The translations under genes were made by a program, and so were the position numbers. Below are positions 32,448 through 38,594 of a stretch of DNA of 38,594 nt, piece by piece. The notes under the pieces are model-generated. The model was given only the letters and a program-made list of their open reading frames with translations, was not told the origin of the DNA and ran no database searches. This stretch comes from Prevotella sp. Lineage in GTDB: Bacteria; Bacteroidota; Bacteroidia; Bacteroidales; Bacteroidaceae. The stretch spans positions 1-38,594 of the forward strand of contig JAHHQW010000020.1 of assembly GCA_020026195.1 (NCBI GenBank). The letters run 5' to 3'. Positions within the stretch are counted from its first letter, which is position 1, and each line of letters starts with the position of its first letter.

Positions 32448-33787
32448 TGAAAGTCACCCATACTGATACTTTAATTCCTGCTCCGGAGAATGGCAAGCCA
32501 GGGCCTCCTGCGGTTGTAGTTACGCTATCTACTAATAACATCATCTTTAAGAAGATGAATGCAGAGCAGCGTGTCCTTGTCGATGTTTCGGTATTTGAAG
32601 GATCTAAAAGAGTCTCTTATGGTAAAGGCGGAGATGATGGTTTTTTATGCTCTACATTAAAAAATGTTTCTGGGCTGAAAGTTACTTATCTCATACATCA
32701 TCAAGATCATGAGTTCTGCTATGGTTTTATGCTTGCAGATAATACGGTAGTAGATGTCGATTATGAAATAACGGTAACTTATAAAAATATAGAATATAAG
32801 AAGCATTTAAGTTGTAAAGTCGTGGAGAATGGATCAAAGGGGGATAAGGGCGGAAGAGGTGCAATTCTCAGGCATGGTCAGTCTTGGAAAGACTATCCCT
32901 TCGGTTATATCTTCGAAGCCGGTGGGGAGAATGACAAATATCTCGATTACGTCGAGCATAATGGCTATTGGTATATTTGTAATAAAACTCATGAAAAGAG
33001 TTCTGCAAATTTTCCTGGCAACAGCAATGGTGCTGCATCGAAATTTTGGGAGCTAGGCACGAATTATGGCCTTGTCGCGACAATGCTCCTGCTTTCGAAA
33101 TATGCACTCATTAAAAACCTTGGTGCTGAAGCGATAGAGATGACAGATAGCAATGGCAGAATAGTATTTTCTGCACGCGATGGTGCCGTGACGTGCAATA
33201 CGGGGAATTTTGATAATGTTCATGTAAAAGGAGTTATTGAAGCTGAAAGTGGTATATTTTCAGGATTCGTAAAACGTTGCCGTACGAATATTAGCAAAGA
33301 AAATTTCATGCAATATATTGATGAAAGTCTGACGGAACATGGCCCCAATGGACATGACCGTTATTCTATCTCAATTGAAAAGACTGGAGCATACATAACT
33401 TTTGCTTCAAATCTCCCTAAAGATGGTAGCATTAAGAATATAATTTTTGGAGGTTACGTGAAAGAGTCAACCAGGCATAAGACATTTGAACAGGCTCTTG
33501 ATTTTCTCGGAACACAAGTTATCATTTATACTGGAGACAACTTAACATGTCCTCCTGTTACGGGTAATATGCGATATACGGGTACAGAGGAAATTTGTGA
33601 GCCTGGAGGCACATGTAGATTGATTAACGTAAACTACAAGAAAATAGATGATAAAGGCGGAATGCCAGATGGCAATTATATTGTGTTACATCAGAACAGT
33701 GTTTATGTTATCACATGCGAAATTGATAAAGAAGAAAAAGGCAACATTATATGGCACTGTATAGAGAATAAGAAATATAACTATTGA
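32447..33787 (+). CDS. Putative tail-fibre shaft protein with short collagen-like segment
   Basis: A 446-residue protein. Around residue 130 a short Gly-x-y stretch (GSKGDKGGRGA) separates an N-terminal domain from a carbohydrate-binding-like segment (YLDYVEHNGYWYICNKTHE). A fibre-shaft repeat follows (ALIKNLGAEAIEMTDSNGRI, DGAVTCNTGNFDNVHVKGVI). This layout is typical of phage receptor-binding fibres. It ends six bases before the DGR target gene. Confidence 0.7.
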   Translation: MKVTHTDTLIPAPENGKPGPPAVVVTLSTNNIIFKKMNAEQRVLVDVSVFEGSKRVSYGKGGDDGFLCSTLKNVSGLKVTYLIHHQDHEFCYGFMLADNTVVDVDYEITVTYKNIEYKKHLSCKVVENGSKGDKGGRGAILRHGQSWKDYPFGYIFEAGGENDKYLDYVEHNGYWYICNKTHEKSSANFPGNSNGAASKFWELGTNYGLVATMLLLSKYALIKNLGAEAIEMTDSNGRIVFSARDGAVTCNTGNFDNVHVKGVIEAESGIFSGFVKRCRTNISKENFMQYIDESLTEHGPNGHDRYSISIEKTGAYITFASNLPKDGSIKNIIFGGYVKESTRHKTFEQALDFLGTQVIIYTGDNLTCPPVTGNMRYTGTEEICEPGGTCRLINVNYKKIDDKGGMPDGNYIVLHQNSVYVITCEIDKEEKGNIIWHCIENKKYNY

Positions 33788-33792
33788 TTAAT

Positions 33793-35199
33793 ATGAATGC
33801 AAAACCTAAAATCAATGAGCTCGAAACTTTTTCAGCTCTTTCTGCGAGTACAAAAGTACTTGCGTATGATGCAGCAGCGAACAAAACAGGACTTGTAAAT
33901 ATCATGTCTTTAATTGACAAGGGACACTGGTGTGGTGTTAAATGGAGGCACGACAGCATGTCTCCAGAGGGTGAACCTATCGGAGATCTCGAAATGCTTC
34001 GAGAACTTCCCTACCTGTTAAACCTTGGTTGCTACATAGTAAAAAATGACCACTCAAGGCGTAAACTTTCTCGTAAGAATCATCATTTTTACGAAGATGG
34101 TAGCCCAGCGAAGCTAGATGGAACTGAAGGCCACTACATGTGGGGATGGGATAAAGTATGGTATTTCGCAGTGTCTGACGATAGTACTTATCATTATGTC
34201 CGCGTGGCTTTCAAGCCTATACCTGGATGTTTAAATTATCGTGTTCCTATAGCGTCACGCGATGCGGATGGCTTTTCAACGATCGATAGGACAAATAATA
34301 TTTTAGTATCTTTTGTTAACAAGACAGCACAATTTCGCGGAGGCGCAAACAAGCCTGAAGATGACACAACATGGAAGACAGGACTTGGGAAGCCAGCCTG
34401 CTCAACAGCTGCAAATCTTTTTGAAAAATATGCAGAGAAAAACGGACCACGATTCAGTGCTTCGCACTATCTTATGAATACAGCTACTGCTATTCTTGGG
34501 TTGATGGTATTTCACAACCGCGATATACAAGCTGATTTCCATCCAGATCTCGACGGCAATGGATTACATTATGGTGGTCTTGGACGGGGCTGCTCTTACG
34601 AAGAAGGCTTTGGATATTACGGCTATGTTCCGAAGGGTACAGGTGCTGAGTTGGGAGATGCTCTCGGCATATTTGAATGGGATGTCCCCGTCGGCGGTCC
34701 TGTGGCAAAAATTAAAGGTATACCAAACTTCTTTGGTTTGAAAAATTGGTATCACAACATGACAACAATTTTGCATGGCGTTCTCTTCCGTGGAACTGGA
34801 ACTCAACACGATATATTTGTACAACCTCGATGGACAGAGGAAGCTATTATAACAGATAATATTTCTGGTATGTCGAAAATCGGAGCATATGTAGGTACAT
34901 CTGGCGAAAAAGGGGAATGGGTATATCCGAAATCTTTGAATCTTGAAAAAGGTTTCTGTTGGGTAAAAGAAGAAGGAGGATCAACTTCGACTGGCTATTG
35001 CGATGCGCAATATTTAGAGCCTGCATCAACTACCGGCGTTCGCGCTCCTGGTGCTTTGCTCGATGCTGGCTATGGTGGCTTGTGCGGCCCGTTTGCCTTC
35101 CTTGCGTACTGCACTCCCGCGAGCTCCGGTGTGTACTACGGCGCGTTCCTCTGCGAAGCAAAAGAGGACTGGGATGCCACGCCTTCAGAGGCTTCCTAA
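33793..35199 (+). CDS. DGR target: tail protein with variable C-type-lectin-like tip
   Basis: A 468-residue protein, last of the fibre-type genes. I start it at the ATG at 33793; the frame extends three codons further to a TTG. The N-terminal 40 residues (NELETFSALSASTKVLAYD) resemble a virion attachment segment, and the body is rich in Trp/Tyr/Gly loops. The C-terminal part contains the variable repeat (codons 414-455). Its pattern (GVRAPGALL, then CGPFAF, then YGAFL) matches C-type-lectin DGR targets, where the core is fixed and surface residues vary. Variable sites relative to the template include N to D, S to G, N to L, N to Y and N to S. It should contact host receptors. Confidence 0.85.
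   Translation: MNAKPKINELETFSALSASTKVLAYDAAANKTGLVNIMSLIDKGHWCGVKWRHDSMSPEGEPIGDLEMLRELPYLLNLGCYIVKNDHSRRKLSRKNHHFYEDGSPAKLDGTEGHYMWGWDKVWYFAVSDDSTYHYVRVAFKPIPGCLNYRVPIASRDADGFSTIDRTNNILVSFVNKTAQFRGGANKPEDDTTWKTGLGKPACSTAANLFEKYAEKNGPRFSASHYLMNTATAILGLMVFHNRDIQADFHPDLDGNGLHYGGLGRGCSYEEGFGYYGYVPKGTGAELGDALGIFEWDVPVGGPVAKIKGIPNFFGLKNWYHNMTTILHGVLFRGTGTQHDIFVQPRWTEEAIITDNISGMSKIGAYVGTSGEKGEWVYPKSLNLEKGFCWVKEEGGSTSTGYCDAQYLEPASTTGVRAPGALLDAGYGGLCGPFAFLAYCTPASSGVYYGAFLCEAKEDWDATPSEAS
35033..35156 (+). repeat. DGR variable repeat (VR)
   Basis: Aligns without gaps to the template at an offset of 329 bases. Of 124 positions 15 differ, all at template adenines: A to G eight times, A to T five, A to C two. 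The other 101 positions are identical, as are 8 of the 23 adenines. The 17 bases at 35135-35151 are the longest identical run near the 3' end and a candidate initiation-of-homing site. Confidence 0.97.
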
Positions 35200-35225
35200 G
35201 GTGAACGGGTGGACATCAGAACCCC

Positions 35226-35278
35226 GTCGCGAAGCGACTTCTGCAGCGAGATTTTCTCGCTGCAGCGAAGCGTTTTTT
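35226..35278 (+). terminator. Two hairpins after the VR gene, the second terminator-like
   Basis: A small stem GTCGC-GAA-GCGAC (35226-35238) is followed by an 11-bp perfect stem (35241-35251 with 35255-35265, TTT loop) and, after CGAAGCG, six Ts. It can end fibre transcription. Hairpins downstream of VRs are also needed for homing in some DGRs, so one of them may have that role. Confidence 0.65.
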
Positions 35279-35290
35279 AAAAATTAGCTC

Positions 35291-35327
35291 TTTGACATTC
35301 TTACATGTGATTTTTTTTGTATATTTG
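35291..35327 (+). promoter_or_regulatory. Promoter of the template-repeat RNA
   Basis: TATATTTG at 35320-35327 followed by CAG, with TTTGAC at 35291-35296; the spacer of 25 is long. It would start an RNA about 30 bases before the template repeat. Confidence 0.65.
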
Positions 35328-35361
35328 CAGCGTCTTGAAAAAGACAGGTAGAACTCTTGTG

Positions 35362-35485
35362 CCGGCGTTCGCGCTCCTGGTGCTTTGCTCAATGCTAGCT
35401 ATGGTGACATGTGCGGCCCGTTTGCCTTCAATGCGAACTACAATCCCGCGAACTCCAGTGTGAACTACGGCGCGTTCCTCAACAA
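35362..35485 (+). repeat. DGR template repeat (TR)
   Basis: Template for adenine-directed mutagenic reverse transcription. It contains 23 adenines grouped mainly as AAC/AAT/AGC-type codons in the frame matching the target gene, the arrangement that maximises amino acid change at lectin-surface sites. 185 bases of spacer separate it from the RT start. Confidence 0.97.
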
Positions 35486-35536
35486 TCGTAAAATAAGGTA
35501 AGAGTGAGCCTTCCCCCATGGGAGAACATAAAAAAT

Positions 35537-35671
35537 ATGATGACGAATCTCGTAACCTTTATGGTGAGCGATAGACTCATCGGTAACGATAGCAGACTTG
35601 TTACCACAGACACACACATAAACCCCGACAAGACCCCGTTATTTTATTCACAATTAAATCCAAGTCTATAA
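35537..35671 (+). CDS. Possible small ORF coupled to the RT gene
   Basis: A 44-codon frame beginning ATGATGACG whose TAA stop overlaps the ATG of the RT gene. The overlap suggests coupled translation. The same bases lie in the spacer that in known DGRs is a functional RNA segment priming cDNA synthesis, so this may be noncoding RNA and the frame fortuitous. The product (MMTNLVTFMVSDRLIGNDSR at its start) is not recognised. Confidence 0.35.
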   Translation: MMTNLVTFMVSDRLIGNDSRLVTTDTHINPDKTPLFYSQLNPSL

Positions 35672-37311
35672 TGCGACGCATTAAAGATCATGGCGAAGCG
35701 CACACTATTGAGAATGTGCGTGAGGCGTGGTATAATTACTCCGAGGGTAAAGGGAAAAGATTTGATATTCAAAAATTCAATGAGAATCTTGAAGCAAATC
35801 TCAACCTAATATTAAAAGAACTAATCAGTGGTAACTGGTACCCAGCTCCATATACAGCTAAAGTGATAATGGAGAAAAAACTTCGTACACTTGCTAAAGC
35901 TTCTGTACATGACCATGTACACGAAGCTGCTGCCATACTTCCATTCGAAAAGGCTATGTACGATTATATAACATGGCAGTCTCCTGCCGTGAGGCCTAAT
36001 CTAGGTACACATGCGTTTTTTAGATTTCTAAGGAATGATTTATACCGCTCTACACAGGAAGAATGCTATTATTACCTCCCAATGGATGCACATCATTACT
36101 TTCCTCGATTAGATCATTTTATAGAGAAGGAACTTTTATCGAGAAAAATAAAGAAAGGGCCTTTGAGGACAGAATTATTCAAGGTCATTGACAGTTATCC
36201 GGCAGGATCTCCGCTAGGTATTAAAATTAGCCAAATAACAGGTCAGATATATCTAGCTTCTTTCGACCGCCTTGCCCTTCGATGCTTCGACATTATTCAG
36301 AACAAAGAAAAGCTATTTTATTGGACTTCGCGATATATAACAGATAAAATAGCCACTGCTAAATCTGCAGAGGATTTTTTTATCTTATCGCAAGGCCCAT
36401 CATTTATGGCTCGGCGTTTTAGGTTATTCCTCGCTGAAGGGCTATTACATTATTATCGATTTGTCGACAATATTATTATTTTGCATCAAGACAAAACATT
36501 CCTTCACATTATTGGCGAAATTGCAATCATGATACTTGCTCGAGATTATCACATAATCATCAACAAGGATTGGAATGTCAGGCCTACATGGATGGGCATA
36601 CGTGTTTGTGGCTATACTTTTTATAACGACCACGTGATGTCGGCAAAAAACAATAAGCAAAATACCGCGAGACAAATTCACAAATGTTTTAAGAAAGGAA
36701 TGACGGTAGAGGAAACACGAATAAAATGTGCATCAAGACTTGGATATATAAAGCATGCAAACTGCATAAATCTGCTGGTTAAACTAGGTATGGAAAGATC
36801 ACTCGGTAAGATTATCAAGCGACATCGGATCAAATCCCCATTTGAGGGGCTTGTCGCAGAAGACAAAAAGAAATTTCTGTCGGTGTGCAAAATGCTGACA
36901 GATGACAGTAACGGCTGGGACAAAAAGATACTGCTTCTCGACTATGTCATAGAAGATAGTAAAATTGAAAAGACAACCGTATCAGTATCAATTCCTGATG
37001 CTGATGGGAAACAGCAGACTGTAACGAAAACTGTACCCAATAAAGTGCTGTCAATCCGTTTCAAAAAAATTTTGAAAACTGAAATCGAAATTACGAAAAC
37101 AGGGGAGGAAATCGAACACTATGTGTTTGAAAAAAAGAAAGACAATCAAGGCAATGATACTATTTTTGATGCTGAGTACTATACGTTCACAGGCTCAAAA
37201 GTACTCATTGACCAAGCGCAGAATGACTTTTCTCGAAATGATCTTCCTGCGCCAACTATTATAACTCAGTTCAGAGGGAAAAACGGACAAACATTTTTTA
37301 AATTCACTTAG
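35671..37311 (+). CDS. DGR reverse transcriptase
   Basis: A 546-residue reverse transcriptase that should copy the template RNA with errors at adenines. RT motifs in order: LRTLAKASVHDHVHEAAA (motif 2, about 71-88), MDAHHYF with catalytic Asp139, the DGR-type GIKISQ motif (183-188, related to GNxxSQ), the YxDD box as FVDN (264-267) and GYTFY (314-318). The second Asp of the box is Asn267. About 150 residues follow the polymerase (SPFEGLVAEDKKKF onward) with an FTGSKVLIDQAQ segment near the end. Position after the repeats and the motif set make it the DGR enzyme. Confidence 0.93.
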   Translation: MRRIKDHGEAHTIENVREAWYNYSEGKGKRFDIQKFNENLEANLNLILKELISGNWYPAPYTAKVIMEKKLRTLAKASVHDHVHEAAAILPFEKAMYDYITWQSPAVRPNLGTHAFFRFLRNDLYRSTQEECYYYLPMDAHHYFPRLDHFIEKELLSRKIKKGPLRTELFKVIDSYPAGSPLGIKISQITGQIYLASFDRLALRCFDIIQNKEKLFYWTSRYITDKIATAKSAEDFFILSQGPSFMARRFRLFLAEGLLHYYRFVDNIIILHQDKTFLHIIGEIAIMILARDYHIIINKDWNVRPTWMGIRVCGYTFYNDHVMSAKNNKQNTARQIHKCFKKGMTVEETRIKCASRLGYIKHANCINLLVKLGMERSLGKIIKRHRIKSPFEGLVAEDKKKFLSVCKMLTDDSNGWDKKILLLDYVIEDSKIEKTTVSVSIPDADGKQQTVTKTVPNKVLSIRFKKILKTEIEITKTGEEIEHYVFEKKKDNQGNDTIFDAEYYTFTGSKVLIDQAQNDFSRNDLPAPTIITQFRGKNGQTFFKFT

Positions 37312-37348
37312 TATGTTTACATGTGTTTATAAGAAGAAGCGCACATAC

Positions 37349-37693
37349 ATGAAGTATGATAACGCTCACATCATCGCTTATCTTAATGAAAAGATCGTAA
37401 AAGGTTATCAGCCAAAAGTAATGGAAGGCGAAAAGCCCTCAATGCCTTTTGACGGATATCAGTATGAAGGGCCTTGCACTGACGGTGGCACAATTCTTAA
37501 CTGCGCGAAGCCCGGAGATCGTGACGAAATGATTAACGCAATTATTCGTTCACGTTTTACGTTATCAGAAGAATTTGCCATTCATCGCCACCATAGCGGT
37601 GAAGAGTCAGCTCTTTACAGCGAAGAATGGAAGAGCTACGATAACTTTTGCGAAGAAGCGAAGATTATCGTAGATGGATGGCTGAAGGCTTAA
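37349..37693 (+). CDS. Conserved-looking hypothetical phage protein
   Basis: A 114-residue soluble protein, not recognised. The ATG at 37349 begins MKYDNAHIIAYL after an AGAAGAAG purine stretch. An ATG at 37313 directly after the RT stop would add 12 basic residues. It lies where DGR accessory Avd genes could be, but it is not the four-helix, basic type expected of Avd. It contains CTDGGTILNCAKPGDRDEM and RHHSGEESALY. It precedes a strong terminator, so it ends the DGR transcript. Confidence 0.65.
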   Translation: MKYDNAHIIAYLNEKIVKGYQPKVMEGEKPSMPFDGYQYEGPCTDGGTILNCAKPGDRDEMINAIIRSRFTLSEEFAIHRHHSGEESALYSEEWKSYDNFCEEAKIIVDGWLKA

Positions 37694-37705
37694 CTCTTTA
37701 CTCTA

Positions 37706-37750
37706 ATACACGCCCTGGAATAAAGTTACCCAGGCCGTGTATTTTTATTT
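37706..37750 (+). terminator. Strong intrinsic terminator
   Basis: A 13-bp stem with one mismatch (37706-37718 with 37730-37742), a loop of 11 and a T-rich tail. Confidence 0.9.
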
Positions 37751-37765
37751 TATGCTTTCATCTAT

Positions 37766-37773
37766 TACATTTG
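37766..37773 (+). promoter_or_regulatory. Promoter box of the lysis genes
   Basis: TACATTTG, 23 bases before the ATG at 37797. It lies within a longer open frame, which is why the holin-like start is placed downstream of it. Confidence 0.65.
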
Positions 37774-37796
37774 TAATAAATAAAATTCTTTTCGAA

Positions 37797-38054
37797 ATGA
37801 AAGCAAACACTAAAGATTGGATACAATACGGCACAGCAATTGCCATGGTCGGCAGCGGTATCGTCCTGTCATTTATATGTTTTTTTTTAAATCACTACAG
37901 CATTGATGATTCCGTGTTATGGTATGTTGCACAAGCTCTTGTTTACGCTGGGAGTATTTTCGGAGTAAACGTTTATATCAGAACAAAGCTTGGCGAAGTG
38001 AAAAATGAAGTAAAAAAAGATATTAAAGATGCGATGAATGGCAAGGAGGTATAA
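37797..38054 (+). CDS. Holin-like small membrane protein
   Basis: An 85-residue protein with two membrane segments (about 10-31 and 39-62) and a charged C-terminal tail (KLGEVKNEVKKDIKDAM). Size and topology are those of class II-type phage holins, which open the inner membrane for the endolysin. It directly precedes and nearly touches the amidase gene. The start is fixed by the promoter box at 37766-37773. Confidence 0.75.
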   Translation: MKANTKDWIQYGTAIAMVGSGIVLSFICFFLNHYSIDDSVLWYVAQALVYAGSIFGVNVYIRTKLGEVKNEVKKDIKDAMNGKEV

Positions 38055-38055
38055 T

Positions 38056-38535
38056 ATGGCAAGAAAAATTACAGAAATCATAATTCACTGCTCTGCAACG
38101 CCTGAAGGTAAAGAATATACAGCGAGAGATATAGATAGAATGCATAAGGAGCGTGGCTTTAAAAAATGGTTCATTTCAAAATTTTACTATATAGGATATC
38201 ACTACATCATAAGACTCGATGGTACTGTGGAGAAAGGTCGCCCCGACGAGTGCATGGGTGCGCACGTCAGAGGACACAACAGCAATTCGATAGGAATTTG
38301 CTACATAGGCGGCATGACTGCCGATTTGAAAAAAGCGAAGGACACACGTACGCCCGAACAGAAGGAGTCCCTTCTGATCCTGCTGCGTAATCTTCGCAAA
38401 CGTTACCCTGACGCTGTCATTAAAGGACACCGCGACTGCTCGCCTGACACCAATGGTAACGGCAAGGTAGATAAATGGGAATGGCTGAAGGAATGTCCCT
38501 GCTTCAACGCAATGGAAGAATATAAAGATATATAA
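38056..38535 (+). CDS. N-acetylmuramoyl-L-alanine amidase endolysin
   Basis: A 159-residue amidase of the Amidase_2/PGRP type that cuts the bond between the sugar and peptide of peptidoglycan. IIIHCSAT (His11), the GYHYII strand (46-52), GHRDCSPDTNGNGK (124-137, His125) and the CPCF end (147-150) match the family, in which two His and a Cys bind zinc. Two starts are possible: 38056 with AAGGAGG upstream, or 38038. I prefer 38056, which gives the normal N terminus. No signal peptide, so it needs the holin. Confidence 0.93.
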   Translation: MARKITEIIIHCSATPEGKEYTARDIDRMHKERGFKKWFISKFYYIGYHYIIRLDGTVEKGRPDECMGAHVRGHNSNSIGICYIGGMTADLKKAKDTRTPEQKESLLILLRNLRKRYPDAVIKGHRDCSPDTNGNGKVDKWEWLKECPCFNAMEEYKDI

Positions 38536-38594
38536 AGATGTAACCCGTTGGCGGAATTAATTTGATAAATATTTATGTGTAAAAAGTTGTGCAT
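38536..38594. other. Right edge of the window, no gene seen
   Basis: The last 59 bases are AT-rich and hold no feature I can support. The prophage continues beyond. Confidence 0.5.

Larger units (their letters stand above)
2302..38594. mobile_element. Prophage of a tailed phage, right end outside window
   Basis: From the leftward repressor-like gene onward the window holds a continuous phage gene set: primase-helicase, prohead protease, capsid, large terminase, portal, tail-fibre genes, holin-like protein and amidase, with a diversity-generating retroelement. Apart from the repressor-like gene all are on the plus strand and many overlap by a few bases. The left boundary is approximate. No integrase, transposase or right attachment site is seen, so the element must continue past 38594. 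Confidence 0.9.

Noticed and set aside
33784..33792. TTG start three codons upstream of the DGR target gene
   Set aside because: An ATG at 33793 gives a normal start; the TTG lies inside the previous gene's last codons.
35207..35216. The same ten bases GGGTGGACAT near the VR gene end and at 16294-16303
   Set aside because: Ten-base matches are expected by chance in 38 kb, and flanks do not match.
37349..37693. This gene as the DGR accessory Avd
   Set aside because: Length is near, but the sequence is acidic/mixed with Gly-Pro loops, not the basic four-helix bundle expected of Avd.

Overview
The window carries one end of a host chromosome followed by most of a tailed-phage genome (a prophage). 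The host looks like a Bacteroidales bacterium, probably Prevotella-like. The evidence is the TAnnTTTG -7 promoter boxes, often with TTTG about 20 bases upstream, the scarcity of Shine-Dalgarno sites, and the families of the proteins. The only clear host gene is a leftward phospho-sugar mutase (140-1888) with its terminator. No integrase is visible and phage genes run off the right edge, so the right attachment site lies outside the window.

Layout. 2336-2926: leftward putative repressor and a divergent promoter/operator region. 2927-4655: small early genes, including an orphan SMxP (S24/S26-like) protein. 4743-8039: a 1098-residue primase-helicase, then a terminator and an array of TTACACACA iterons (8173-8384) that is a good candidate replication origin. 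8503-12223: first virion module (ClpP-like prohead protease with a scaffold-like tail, major capsid protein, tail-tube-like protein). 12307-16050: packaging operon with a PLD-like protein, two small helical proteins (small-terminase candidates) and the large terminase. 16051-16941: gene-free, with nested inverted repeats. 16942-22157: accessory region with an ArdC-type antirestriction protein, HicA/HicB toxin-antitoxin and small unknown genes, interrupted by a long structured leader (20782-20982) with mutually exclusive pairings. 22401-28524: second virion module with portal, connector-type proteins, a protein with an SSB-like C-terminal tip and a degenerate MazG remnant. 28593-35199: five large tail-fibre/receptor-binding type proteins and one small protein. 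37349-38535: unknown gene, holin-like protein and amidase endolysin.

The most striking system is a diversity-generating retroelement (33793-37311). The last fibre gene ends in a 124-base variable repeat (35033-35156). A template repeat follows 329 bases downstream (35362-35485), behind its own promoter-like box, and then a reverse transcriptase gene (35671-37311). The repeats differ at 15 positions, all of them adenines in the template; none of the 101 non-adenine positions differs. The RT has an unusual FVDN box in place of YxDD, and no Avd accessory gene is evident. The phage can therefore be expected to diversify a C-type-lectin-like tip of a tail protein, presumably to follow changing host receptors.

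No tape-measure-sized gene is present among the virion genes, so the tail is probably short or built in an unusual way.
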